From: Microbacterium bovistercoris
GTDB taxonomy: Bacteria > Actinomycetota > Actinomycetes > Actinomycetales > Microbacteriaceae
DNA: 64,000 nt
Reading direction: 5' to 3'
Assembly: GCF_003387575.1 (NCBI RefSeq)
Contig: NZ_QUAB01000015.1
Coordinates: forward strand, 1 to 64,000
The notes below the pieces were generated by a model. That model worked only from the letters and a program-made list of their open reading frames with translations. It was not told the origin of the DNA and searched no databases. A program made the translations under genes and the position numbers. Shown here one piece after another: positions 17,684 to 26,034 of the stretch (position 1 is the first letter of the stretch; each line of letters begins with the position of its first letter).

Positions 17684-18382
17684 ATGTCATCGAGCATCCC
17701 CGCGCCGCGCAGCCCTGATCCGGCTGCCTGGGTTGTCATCCCCCTCTACAACGAGGCAGGCGTCATCGCCGATGTCGTGGCAGGATTGCGTCCGCATTTC
17801 GCGAACGTCGTTTGTGTGGACGACGGCTCCGTTGACGGTTCTGCAGACCTCGCCGAACGCGCTGGTGCACGTGTCGTGAGGCATCCGGTGAATCTGGGTC
17901 AGGGGGCGGCCCTGCAGACGGGGATCGCGTACGCACTGGAGCACACCGGATGCGAATACATCGTGACCTTCGATGCCGACGGGCAGCACCGGGTCGAGGA
18001 CGCCCTCGGAATGGTCCGGCTCGCCCGAGAAGAGGATCTCGCGATCATCTTCGGTTCGAGATTCCTCGATGACCGGACGAACCCCGGCTGGATCAAGAAG
18101 GTCATCCTGAAGACGGCAGTCTGGGTGACGAACCTGACCACCAGCCTCAAACTCACTGACGCGCACAACGGGCTCCGCGTCATCCGTCGGGACGCTGCAG
18201 AGCGGATCGACCTCAAGCAGGACCGGATGGCGCATGCGACGGAGATCGTGCTGGAATTGGGTCGGAGCGGCCTGCCCTGGCGTGAGTACCCGGTAGAACT
18301 GCTGTACACCGACTATTCAAAGGCCAAGGGACAGAGCGTGCTCAACGCGGTCAACATCCTCGTCGATCTGGTGGTGAGGTGA
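17684..18382 (+). CDS. Glycosyltransferase family 2 (dolichyl-phosphate-mannose synthase-like)
   Basis: This 232-residue GT-A enzyme contains AWVVIPLYNEAGVI, VCVDDGSVDGSADLA, GQGAALQTGIAYAL and the metal-binding TFDADGQH. This set is typical of polyprenyl-phosphate glycosyltransferases of the DPM1/GtrB type. These attach a sugar to polyprenyl phosphate so that membrane enzymes can use it outside the cell. It has no transmembrane tail of its own, but the next gene, overlapping its 3' end, encodes a small DUF2304 membrane protein, a frequent partner. CACAAT lies 6 nt before the ATG, so a leaderless start is possible, with GGA as an alternative weak ribosome site. Confidence 0.85.
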   Translation: MSSSIPAPRSPDPAAWVVIPLYNEAGVIADVVAGLRPHFANVVCVDDGSVDGSADLAERAGARVVRHPVNLGQGAALQTGIAYALEHTGCEYIVTFDADGQHRVEDALGMVRLAREEDLAIIFGSRFLDDRTNPGWIKKVILKTAVWVTNLTTSLKLTDAHNGLRVIRRDAAERIDLKQDRMAHATEIVLELGRSGLPWREYPVELLYTDYSKAKGQSVLNAVNILVDLVVR

Positions 18383-18384
18383 CC

Positions 18385-18741
18385 ATGTGGATTCAGATCC
18401 TCCTCATCGCCGCGATCATCCTGCTCGCGGTGTTCATGATGCGTCGCACCGGGGCGGACAGCCACTTGGCCATCCGCCGCCTTCTGATGATGCTGTTCGT
18501 GATCATCGCGGTGATCTCGGTGCTCTTCCCGCAGTGGCTGTCGTGGCTGGCGAACCTCGTCGGTGTCGGCCGGGGCACGGACCTCGTGATGTACGGGCTG
18601 ATCGTGATGTTCCTGGCGTTCGTGTATACGCAGTACCGTCGCAACGCCGCACTGCAGCGACAACTCACGTTGCTGGCCCGGAAGATCGCGCTGCTGGAGG
18701 CCGAGCGCGCCGAGGAGCACGAGCCTGATACGAAGCACTGA
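18385..18741 (+). CDS. DUF2304 small membrane protein
   Basis: This 118-residue protein has three hydrophobic segments (about residues 3-19, 31-49 and 64-80) followed by a charged coiled-coil-like tail with ALLEAERAEEHEP. It matches the DUF2304 family, often encoded next to GT2 polyprenyl-phosphate glycosyltransferases and thought to act as a membrane anchor or partner; that role is inferred. The ATG at 18385 is chosen because GAGG lies 6 nt upstream; a GTG at 18379 overlapping the previous stop is also possible. It is convergent with the DUF6541-like gene. Confidence 0.78.
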   Translation: MWIQILLIAAIILLAVFMMRRTGADSHLAIRRLLMMLFVIIAVISVLFPQWLSWLANLVGVGRGTDLVMYGLIVMFLAFVYTQYRRNAALQRQLTLLARKIALLEAERAEEHEPDTKH

Positions 18742-18772
18742 CCCCGCGAGGGATCAGTCCTCGCAGGCAGTG
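18737..18772. terminator. Imperfect bidirectional hairpin between convergent genes
   Basis: CACTG (18737-18741) and CAGTG (18768-18772) flank an inner stem GCGAGG/CCTCGC (18746-18751, 18759-18764). It spans the 12-bp gap and both stop codons, so it could end transcription from both sides. Confidence 0.4.
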
Positions 18773-20685
18773 ATTCGCCAGAGCGAAACGTCACCGCGCT
18801 CGGTGACGAGCTCGAAGCCGGGTTGATCGGCGAAGTCGGTCATGCCCGGCATCAGATAGCGGCCCGGCGCGTCTTCACCAGGCCCGAAGTCGAGGACGTA
18901 CCGCGGCTGGCCGAAGGACTTCAGCGCGGCGCACACCTCGGGGTCCTCACCGACGTCGCGCAGCCGCTCGGCGATCAGATCCCAGGCGGCGGTGCGCGGG
19001 GGCGACCAGGTGTGCGGGTAGACGTCGACACCGCTGAGCATGTATCCGAATCCTGCACCGGTGCTGGGGTTCGCGATCACCCGCTCCCCCGGCTCGACGT
19101 ACTCGCCGAGCGACTCGAGCAGGGCGCGCTCATCGGTGCTCAGGTAGGTGTCGGCTGCGGTCAGGTAGCGAGACTCGGCATCGAAGGTGCCCTCGAGGAA
19201 CGCCGGCATCGGCACGGGTCGCAGCATCACGACGAGCAGCACGCCCGCGGTTGCCACGCCCACGGCTGTCCAGCTGCGGATCACCGCCGCTCGAGGCAGT
19301 CGCGCGACGATCATGCCCACGACGCGGTCGAGGCCGATCGCGGCGAGGGGGATGACGGCGATGGGGGCGAACGCGGCCAGGCGATACGGATCGGCATACC
19401 AGGGAGCGAGGAGCACGTTGCGCACGAGGGGCATGCCCACCGACGCGACCAGCACGTAGAGGACCGTCAGACAGAGCCACGTCGCAGCCAGCCAGCGCAG
19501 CTTCGGAGTGAGGATCGCGACCACGAGGCCGACCAGCATCAGGATGCTGATCCCCCACGCGAAAGGGATGCGCAGCTGGCCGTTGAGCACGGCCACCGCC
19601 AGCGACTCGAACTTGCCCTGGAACTGTGGCCAGTGCGATCCGCCGGTGCCCTGTGCCAGCGCGTACCACATGAAGCCGAGCAGCAGCCACACTCCGATGA
19701 TGATCGCGACCCGCGCGGGAAGGACCGCGGCGCGACGCACCCGCAGCATCAGATCGGTGAACCACACCGAGCAGATGAGGCCCCACACCGGCAGCGCCGC
19801 CGGCTGCGCCAGGGCGAGCGCGGCCACCGCCACGGCGATGAGGAGCACACCGCGCACCCACGAGGCGACGGGACGGTCGTTGCCGTTCCAGACGTGCAAG
19901 GACATGACGACGGCGCACGCCGCGGGCAGCATCGCGACGGACAGTGCGTTCGGGAAGAGCACACCCCACTGGAACATGAGCAGCGGGAACAGCTGGAGTG
20001 CCGGCGAAAGCACCGCCGCCAGCGCGGCGATCCGGCGCGATCCGGTGATGCAGCGCGTCAGCCAGGCGAGGCCGAGCGGCCAGATCACCGCCCCGATGAC
20101 GATGGTGAACGCGTTCGCTGCGAGCGCGATCTGGCCACCGGTGATCGCAACGACCGTCGACACGACGGCGTGCCATGCTGCGGGGTAGAACCCGCTCCCC
20201 CCGATCACCGCGCTCACATGCAGCGACGAGGCGTCCGCCGCGTCCAGGATGAAGCGGATCGCGTTCATGTGGAACACCGCATCGTTGGTCTGCGATATAC
20301 CCGCGGGGTCCTGGACATAGGCGATGAGACGCCACGCCCCGAGGACGATCCCGATGGCGAGCCCCACGGGGAGCAGCCAGCGCCCCTCATCGCCCGCCGG
20401 ACCCGGCGGTTCCGGGGTGGGATGACCGAGTAAGCGCCCGAGGAGCAGCCCCACCAGGACGAGAACCAGAAGGACCGACCCCAGCGAGAGCGGTGACCAC
20501 GCGACCCCGACCAGGCCGAGCAGGATCGCGGCGACGGCGATCATCGCCACGGAGAGCAGCGGGGCGAACGCGACGAGTGCGAGTCCGCGCATGCCGACTC
20601 CGCGCAGAGCGATCAGGCCGGGGAGGAAGACGAGGATGAGTGTGACGAGCAGTGCCGGGACGACGGCGAGCCAGCCGACGATCAC
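18754..20685 (-). CDS. Polytopic membrane protein, DUF6541-like
   Basis: This 643-residue protein has around fourteen hydrophobic segments in the first 500 residues and a soluble extracytoplasmic C-terminal domain of about 140 residues beginning near FDAESRYLTAADTYL. The layout resembles GT-C type or DUF6541 membrane proteins of actinobacterial surface-glycan loci: an early DPAGISQTNDAVFHM loop with an acidic residue, then GSGFYPAAWHAV. It may transfer sugars from polyprenyl-phosphate donors outside the membrane, consistent with the nearby GT2/DUF2304 pair, but this is inference. The GTG at 20685 overlaps the ABC ATPase stop (GTGA), so it belongs to the exporter operon. Confidence 0.7.
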   Translation of the reverse strand: MIVGWLAVVPALLVTLILVFLPGLIALRGVGMRGLALVAFAPLLSVAMIAVAAILLGLVGVAWSPLSLGSVLLVLVLVGLLLGRLLGHPTPEPPGPAGDEGRWLLPVGLAIGIVLGAWRLIAYVQDPAGISQTNDAVFHMNAIRFILDAADASSLHVSAVIGGSGFYPAAWHAVVSTVVAITGGQIALAANAFTIVIGAVIWPLGLAWLTRCITGSRRIAALAAVLSPALQLFPLLMFQWGVLFPNALSVAMLPAACAVVMSLHVWNGNDRPVASWVRGVLLIAVAVAALALAQPAALPVWGLICSVWFTDLMLRVRRAAVLPARVAIIIGVWLLLGFMWYALAQGTGGSHWPQFQGKFESLAVAVLNGQLRIPFAWGISILMLVGLVVAILTPKLRWLAATWLCLTVLYVLVASVGMPLVRNVLLAPWYADPYRLAAFAPIAVIPLAAIGLDRVVGMIVARLPRAAVIRSWTAVGVATAGVLLVVMLRPVPMPAFLEGTFDAESRYLTAADTYLSTDERALLESLGEYVEPGERVIANPSTGAGFGYMLSGVDVYPHTWSPPRTAAWDLIAERLRDVGEDPEVCAALKSFGQPRYVLDFGPGEDAPGRYLMPGMTDFADQPGFELVTERGDVSLWRITACED

Positions 20686-21419
20686 GCGTCCACCAGCTCG
20701 ATCGCCCCTTCGATACCGCCGTCGTAGACGACCTCGCCCTTCGAGATGACGACCCCACGCGTGCACAGCTGCCGCACCATGTCCATGTCGTGGCTGACCA
20801 CGACCAGGGTCTTGCCCGCCGCGATGAGCTCTTCGAACTTCAGGCGGCACTTCTCGCGGAACGGTGCGTCACCGACGGAGAGGATCTCGTCGACGAGCAG
20901 CACATCGAGCTCGACGTGGATCGCGACGGAGAAGGCGAGCCGCATGAACATACCCGACGAGTAGTGCTTCACCTCCTGGTCGATGAACTGCTCGATCTCG
21001 CTGAACGCCACGATCTCGTCGTAGCGCGCCTCGATCTCATGCTTCTTCATGCCGAGGATGGCGGCGTTCAGGAAGACGTTCTCGCGTCCGGAGAGTTCGG
21101 GGTGGAACCCCGCACCGACCTCGATCAGGCCGGCCACCCGGCCGCGGGTGAGCACCTGGCCGTCATCCGGCTCCATGACGCCCGACACCAGCTTGAGCAG
21201 TGTCGACTTCCCGGAGCCGTTCATGCCGAGGATGGCGACGGACTCCCCCTCGCCGATGACGAGGTCGACGCCTTTGAGCGCTTCGAACGTACTGGTCGTC
21301 TTACGGCGGCGGATCCATGCCACCACGGTGTCCTTCAGCGAGAAGGCATGGTTGAGCGTGAACGTCTTGCGGACGCCGTCGATGATGATGCTGGGCTTCG
21401 CAGCCGTCTGGATGCTCAT
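20682..21419 (-). CDS. Polysaccharide ABC exporter ATP-binding protein (Wzt/TagH-like)
   Basis: This 245-residue ATPase starts at the ATG at 21419, which overlaps the permease stop (ATGA). Its features are Walker A GMNGSGKST, the family-specific GLIEVGAGFHPELSGRENVF region, a diverged signature at HYSSGMFMRLAFSVA, Walker B VLLVDEILSVGD and the switch histidine in VVSHDMDMV. This pattern is that of the polysaccharide/teichoic acid exporters Wzt, TagH and RfbE. It lacks the C-terminal carbohydrate-binding domain of some Wzt proteins. With the permease encoded next to it, it would export an undecaprenyl-linked polymer across the membrane. Confidence 0.92.
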   Translation of the reverse strand: MSIQTAAKPSIIIDGVRKTFTLNHAFSLKDTVVAWIRRRKTTSTFEALKGVDLVIGEGESVAILGMNGSGKSTLLKLVSGVMEPDDGQVLTRGRVAGLIEVGAGFHPELSGRENVFLNAAILGMKKHEIEARYDEIVAFSEIEQFIDQEVKHYSSGMFMRLAFSVAIHVELDVLLVDEILSVGDAPFREKCRLKFEELIAAGKTLVVVSHDMDMVRQLCTRGVVISKGEVVYDGGIEGAIELVDA

Positions 21420-22333
21420 AGGTCCTGTGCGAACCTTCCCTCGAGGCGGCGGAAGACGAGCTGACCGAGCAGCAGGATGCCGACCGCGATCAGGAAGGTC
21501 CAGAGTGTGTTCCATCCGAGTCCGGGCGGAATGGCAAGGGCGGTCTCGGTCACCGGGCGCCAGAAGGCGTAATGGAACAGCTCGACACCCTGGGTGATCG
21601 GGTTGAGCATGTACAGCTCAACGATCCACGACGGCCAGTCGAGGCGATCGACGACCGCGTCCTGCACCATCGTCCACGCGTACAGCACTGGGGAGGCCCA
21701 CGTCGCCAGCAGCAGCATGAGTTCCACGATGTTCTCCGCGTCGCGGTAGCGGACGTTGATCGCCCCGAAGAACAGTCCGAGTCCGAGCGAGAACGTCATG
21801 ACGATGAGCATTCCGGCCAGGATCGCCCCGATCGAAAGAAGGGAGATCTGCATGGTCCAGCCCATGAAGAGGCAGACCAGCAGCAGCAGTCCTACCTGAG
21901 GAAGGAAATGCACGAAGGCCACGATGATCGCGGACACGGCGAAGAGCTGGCGGGGCAGGAAGACCTTCCGCACGAGCGGGGCATTGCCCACGATGGAGGT
22001 CGTCGCGTTCTTGAACCCCTCGGAGAAAAGGTTGATCACGACGATTCCGGAAAAGAGGTAGACCGCGTAATTCGGGATGCCGTGGTTGAGGTTCATGAAG
22101 AACCCGAGCACCACCCAGAACACCAGGAACTGCGCGGCCGGCCGGACATAGGACCAGGTCCAGCCCAGCACGGAGTTGCGGTACCTGGTGGTCACGCCGG
22201 TACGCACCAGCAGGCGCAGCAGATAGCGCCAGCGCACGACGTCGATCAGTCCGTGGCTCTTGCCCGGTGTGTCGAACTCGCTGCGCGGGACGACAGAGAA
22301 AAGCTCTCGGGTGTCAGTCACGGTCCCACTCAC
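21416..22333 (-). CDS. Polysaccharide ABC exporter permease (Wzm/TagG-like)
   Basis: This is a 305-residue ABC-2 type permease with six predicted membrane helices. The cytoplasmic N-terminal part has RNSVLGWTWSYVRPAAQF, the conserved coupling region of the Wzm/TagG family, and the loop PLVRKVFLPRQLFAVS is also characteristic. It pairs with the ATPase immediately downstream. The first gene of the three-gene exporter operon, it starts at a GTG with no ribosome binding site; an in-frame GTG four codons later is an alternative. A hairpin at 22340-22359 lies just before the start. Confidence 0.92.
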   Translation of the reverse strand: MSGTVTDTRELFSVVPRSEFDTPGKSHGLIDVVRWRYLLRLLVRTGVTTRYRNSVLGWTWSYVRPAAQFLVFWVVLGFFMNLNHGIPNYAVYLFSGIVVINLFSEGFKNATTSIVGNAPLVRKVFLPRQLFAVSAIIVAFVHFLPQVGLLLLVCLFMGWTMQISLLSIGAILAGMLIVMTFSLGLGLFFGAINVRYRDAENIVELMLLLATWASPVLYAWTMVQDAVVDRLDWPSWIVELYMLNPITQGVELFHYAFWRPVTETALAIPPGLGWNTLWTFLIAVGILLLGQLVFRRLEGRFAQDL

Positions 22334-22339
22334 TCAACG

Positions 22340-22359
22340 GCGACGGCCGGTGCCGTCGC
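22340..22359 (-). terminator. 8-bp perfect hairpin before the exporter operon
   Basis: GCGACGGC (22340-22347) pairs with GCCGTCGC (22352-22359) around a 4-nt loop. It may end the FG-GAP gene transcript or structure the exporter leader. Confidence 0.4.
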
Positions 22360-22404
22360 AGACGTCCTCCATCCTAAGGCAACAGCCTGCACGAATCCGG
22401 GACC

Positions 22405-24810
22405 TCAGCGGATGGTCGAGAACCCGTTCCACCCCTGGCCGATCTGCCGCGACCCCAGCCATCCTGCCGCGCCGTTCCCGCGATACAGGAGCAGGTCGCC
22501 GGTGGACTTCCTGGCCAGCACATCGGCCTTTCCATCCCCGTCGAAGTCGCCCACGCCGGACAGCGCGGTGAAGCCCTGCCATCCCTGGCCGATCTTCACC
22601 GCCGTCCGCCAGCCACCGCGACCCGTCGTCGGATACAGCCGGAGCGAGCCGTCGGTTCTGCGTGTGATCAGGTCGCCCGCACCGTCTCCGTCGAAGTCGC
22701 CGGCGTAGAAGATCGTGTCGAACCCACCCCAACCACGCCCGACGACACTGACTCCGGCCCAGCCTCCGCTGCCGTTGCCCGCGTAGAGCCGCAGGTCCCC
22801 TGCCGACGTGCGGGCGAGCACGTCGGGCTTGCGGTCGCCGTTGAAGTCGATTCCGCCGATCACAGCCGTCATCCCGCTCCAGCCCACGCCGATTCGAACG
22901 GAGGGCGCCAGCCCGCCGCCCACCGCACCGGGGTGGAGGATGAACGTGCCATCCGGTGTCACCTGCCCCACGTCACGCCTGCCGTCACCGGTGAAGTCCC
23001 CCATCGGAATCAGGTTCGACCCGCGGGCCCACCCCGTCGCCAGGGTGCGGGATCCGCCCCATCCGCCGGATCCGTCACCTCGGTATGCGAGGAGTTCTCC
23101 TGTGGGGCGGAGAGCCGTGATGTCGGGCAGACGATCGCCGTCCAAGTCGCCTGTTCCGGGCGCGAAGACGCGAGGACCATCGGCAGTGGGGCCGGCGCCG
23201 GACAGTGTCAGCATGCCGCCCCAACCCTCGCCGATCCGAACTCCGCCTTGAAGGGGACCCGATGCCGTTCCCGCGTACACCCACAGCGAACTGTCCGCCT
23301 TGCGTGCGATCACGTCTGCCAAGCCGTCCCCGCCGAAGTCGCCCGGCGAGAAGACAGCCGTCATCCCGTCCCAACCTCGACCGATCTGCTTTTTCGGCGT
23401 CCAGCCGCCACGACCGTCACCGGGATAGACGAACAGGTCACCCGCAGCAGTCCGCGCGATGAGGTCGGGAACACCATCGCCCGTGACATCCTGCCCGCCG
23501 CTCACAAGGTTCATCGTCGCCCAGCCGCTACCGACGCGAACGGCCTTCCGGAAGGATCCGCGGTCGTCTCCGGGCCACAGCCAGAGCGCACCCGCCGCGT
23601 CGGTCGTGAACATGTCGGGCACGCCGTCACCATTGAAATCGCCGGCAGGAGTGCGCCGGACCGTGGCAGACCAATCAGCGGACAGCGCGGTCTTCGCGCC
23701 GAACGTGATGCCGCCCGCTCCATCGAGCCGCCAGGCCCTGCGGGCGGAGTCCACGGCGATCAGGTCCCGATGTCCATCGCCTGTGAGGTCGCCGACGGAG
23801 TGCACCTCCGTCGCGCCCGGCACGGTGCTGAGAACGACGACGGGACCCCAGGCCCCCTTCGAGAACGCGTAGGCCCGCACCGTCCCGTCAGCCAGATTGC
23901 CCAGCACGAACGGAGCCTTGTCAGCCTTGCTCAGCGCCGGAACCGGCACGACCGGCGGCGTCGTCGAGGCCGGCGTCTGCGTCGACCCGAACCAGTCCGT
24001 GAAGTAGTTGTAGAAGTTCCGGTTGCCGTACGCCGAACACGAGTCACCGGTCCCGTACCCCGCACGCAGCGCTGCCGCGTTCGGCTGGTACGGCGTGTAG
24101 TAGTACAGCGCGGACGTCGCCTTGTTGGCGACGTAGACCGGCGACGAGCCGCAGGCAGTGTTCGGGTTGTAGCGGATGTTCCAGGTCTTCCCCGGCGCGT
24201 ACCAGGTGAAGTAGCGCCCCTCCATATAGATCTGCATCTGCCGCGCGGCACCGTAGATCTGATGGAAGAAGCCCACGAACGTCGGGTCGCACGGCGCCGT
24301 GTCCGGGCACGCCTGCCCCAATGCCTTGTCGTAGCGCCACTGGCTGGGCCAGGTGTGGGTGACCAGGCCCTGCTCCTTCTGCAGCATGACGATCAACACC
24401 TGGGGGTTGATGTCGCACGACTGCGACACGCGGTAGATGATGCGCGCGGCACTCTCGTTCGCCGCCCCGGTGTAGCCCTTGCAGTACGTGTCCGCCGACC
24501 TGCTGACCGATGTGATCCGGAAGTCCTTGAGGCAGGTGTACCCGCTCTGACAGGTCTTGACCTTGGAGTTGAAGAACGACTGGATCTGCGCCTCGGTCAT
24601 CGTGCTCTCGGCCGTGAAGACGGCGTCGCTGATGATGTTTCCGGCCGAGAATCCGACCAGCGACATCTTCACCGGTCCGTTCACGGGCGTCGCCGATGCC
24701 GTCGTCACCGGCACGAGCACACTCAACGACAACGCGGCCGCGGCGACCACCGCGGTGAGGATTCGGCTGATGCGGGGCGATTTCTGCAGACGCCGGGAAC
24801 GTCGGAACAT
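22405..24810 (-). CDS. Secreted FG-GAP/VCBS repeat protein with a lysozyme-like N-terminal domain
   Basis: This 801-residue exported protein starts MFRRSRRLQKSPRISR, followed by a signal peptide ending near TTASATP. Residues 40-270 form a domain with several cysteines, LIVMLQKEQGLVTHTWPSQ and YGAARQMQIYMEGRYFTW, resembling lysozyme-like or hemagglutinin-type domains of actinobacteria; Glu in LQKEQG could be catalytic, which is unproven. The rest is nine or so FG-GAP/VCBS-like blades with D-x-D-x-D-type calcium motifs (DGVPDLIA, DGLADVIA, DGKADVLA), probably a beta-propeller. The ATG at 24810 is chosen because a signal peptide follows; the longer frame has none. It may bind or cleave wall glycan. 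Confidence 0.82.
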   Translation of the reverse strand: MFRRSRRLQKSPRISRILTAVVAAAALSLSVLVPVTTASATPVNGPVKMSLVGFSAGNIISDAVFTAESTMTEAQIQSFFNSKVKTCQSGYTCLKDFRITSVSRSADTYCKGYTGAANESAARIIYRVSQSCDINPQVLIVMLQKEQGLVTHTWPSQWRYDKALGQACPDTAPCDPTFVGFFHQIYGAARQMQIYMEGRYFTWYAPGKTWNIRYNPNTACGSSPVYVANKATSALYYYTPYQPNAAALRAGYGTGDSCSAYGNRNFYNYFTDWFGSTQTPASTTPPVVPVPALSKADKAPFVLGNLADGTVRAYAFSKGAWGPVVVLSTVPGATEVHSVGDLTGDGHRDLIAVDSARRAWRLDGAGGITFGAKTALSADWSATVRRTPAGDFNGDGVPDMFTTDAAGALWLWPGDDRGSFRKAVRVGSGWATMNLVSGGQDVTGDGVPDLIARTAAGDLFVYPGDGRGGWTPKKQIGRGWDGMTAVFSPGDFGGDGLADVIARKADSSLWVYAGTASGPLQGGVRIGEGWGGMLTLSGAGPTADGPRVFAPGTGDLDGDRLPDITALRPTGELLAYRGDGSGGWGGSRTLATGWARGSNLIPMGDFTGDGRRDVGQVTPDGTFILHPGAVGGGLAPSVRIGVGWSGMTAVIGGIDFNGDRKPDVLARTSAGDLRLYAGNGSGGWAGVSVVGRGWGGFDTIFYAGDFDGDGAGDLITRRTDGSLRLYPTTGRGGWRTAVKIGQGWQGFTALSGVGDFDGDGKADVLARKSTGDLLLYRGNGAAGWLGSRQIGQGWNGFSTIR

Positions 24811-24819
24811 GTGAACAGT

Positions 24820-24833
24820 GTGACAGAAGTCAC
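24820..24833. promoter_or_regulatory. Dyad GTGAC-AGAA-GTCAC upstream of the FG-GAP gene
   Basis: A perfect 5-bp dyad around a 4-nt spacer lies 10 bp before the ATG at 24810, overlapping the zone where a -10 would fall (CACACT, 24817-24822). It could be an operator, but no repressor is identifiable. Confidence 0.3.
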
Positions 24834-24889
24834 CAGTGTGGTGCGAGTGCCACCTGATTCCGAGGGAGTAGAATCCCCGGAACTCCGGC

Positions 24890-25963
24890 TCAGAGCTCCG
24901 CGTGCAGCGCCCAGACCCGCTCCGCCGAGCTGGCCCAGGAGAACGCCTTCGCCCGGTCGTGCGCCAGGACGCGAAGCTTCTTCTCCTCGCCGCCGGTGGC
25001 GGCGACCGCGGCATCCGCAAGATCCGCCGGTGAGACGACCAGTCCGCCGTCCGCGATCACATCCCGATGCACTCCGCTGTCGACGGCGACGACCGGCACG
25101 CCGAGCAGCATCGCCTCGACCACGCGCCACGGCCAGGAATCCAGCGCACTGACGGCCAGCACGACCGCAGCAGCGCCGAGCACAGCCGCCCGATCCGAAG
25201 CATCCAGCACCCCCCGCACGTGCACCCGGCGCTCCGGCATCCCCGCAGCGGAGGCGATCTCCACGATGGCCGGCTCCGACCCGTCCGCCGCGTCGAGAAC
25301 GACCACGTCCAGCCCCGCGGCGATCGCCGCCGTGAAGCCGGCCGCCAGCGCATCGACGCCGCCCACGATCACCGCGTAGCGCTCCGGCACCAGCAGCGCG
25401 GCACGCCGCGCTGCAGCATCCGCCGGCTCTGCGAAGCCCTCCGGCGCGGCGCCGGCGATCACGCGGATGCGATCGCCGAACGAGCCGAGGTCGGCGAGCC
25501 GCCGCGCCATGGCGTGCGAGGGCACCACGACGGCATCCGCGTGCTTGACGGCTCTGCGCAGCATCCCCCGCTGCCATGCGACAGAGGTCTTCGAGTACTG
25601 CTCCGGCGCATCCCACGCACCCAGGTCCCACAGCGTGACGATGGTCTGATCGCCGTCGTGCACCCGGTCATGGCGCACCAGCGGTGCCATCAGCGTCGGC
25701 GCATGCACCAGGCCTCCGCCGACCCCGGGGGCGAAGCCCAGCGGCCAGGACGCGGCCAGCTCGCGCCGCCCGACGGCCAGCGTGCGCACCTCCTCGATGC
25801 CCGCGATCGGCACCTCCGCGCCAGCCGGCGCGATCGCCGCCACCCCGCAGCCCCGCGGCGCGGTCCGCACGAGGCCCGCGGTGAGATCGAGCGACGCCGC
25901 TGCCTGATCGGGATCCACGACCGTCACCAGCTGGTCCAGGACCACACGCAGCAGCACACTCAT
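24890..25963 (-). CDS. Glycosyltransferase, GT4-like (mannosyltransferase type)
   Basis: This 357-residue protein has a GT4-like plan: an N-terminal domain with LLRVVLDQLVTVVDPDQ, TIVTLWDLGAWDAPEQYSKT and VVVPSHAMARRLADLG, then a C-terminal domain with YAVIVGGVDALAAG and RVVEAMLLGVPVVAVDSGVH. The VVPSHAMA and EAMLLGVPV segments are typical of actinobacterial mannosyltransferases of the GT4 group; the donor sugar is not certain. The ATG lies 6 nt after TAGCCT, so the transcript is probably leaderless and the gene a separate unit. Confidence 0.75.
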   Translation of the reverse strand: MSVLLRVVLDQLVTVVDPDQAAASLDLTAGLVRTAPRGCGVAAIAPAGAEVPIAGIEEVRTLAVGRRELAASWPLGFAPGVGGGLVHAPTLMAPLVRHDRVHDGDQTIVTLWDLGAWDAPEQYSKTSVAWQRGMLRRAVKHADAVVVPSHAMARRLADLGSFGDRIRVIAGAAPEGFAEPADAAARRAALLVPERYAVIVGGVDALAAGFTAAIAAGLDVVVLDAADGSEPAIVEIASAAGMPERRVHVRGVLDASDRAAVLGAAAVVLAVSALDSWPWRVVEAMLLGVPVVAVDSGVHRDVIADGGLVVSPADLADAAVAATGGEEKKLRVLAHDRAKAFSWASSAERVWALHAEL

Positions 25964-25969
25964 GAGGCA

Positions 25970-25975
25970 AGGCTA
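25970..25975 (-). promoter_or_regulatory. -10 box TAGCCT of a leaderless promoter
   Basis: TAGCCT is followed by a 6-nt gap and then the ATG at 25963. The -35 region is not recognisable. Confidence 0.5.
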
Positions 25976-26034
25976 ATCGGGCATGCCTGGGAACTCGGTT
26001 GGACGGGGTCCAGAAACCCAGCGGGTCCGGAAGC

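Noticed and set aside
18823-20433. 536-codon open frame on the plus strand
   Set aside because: It is antisense to the DUF6541-like membrane protein and low in hydrophobic residues, as expected for a shadow.
22933-25152. 739-codon open frame on the plus strand
   Set aside because: It is a shadow of the FG-GAP gene and shows Arg-rich composition with no motif.
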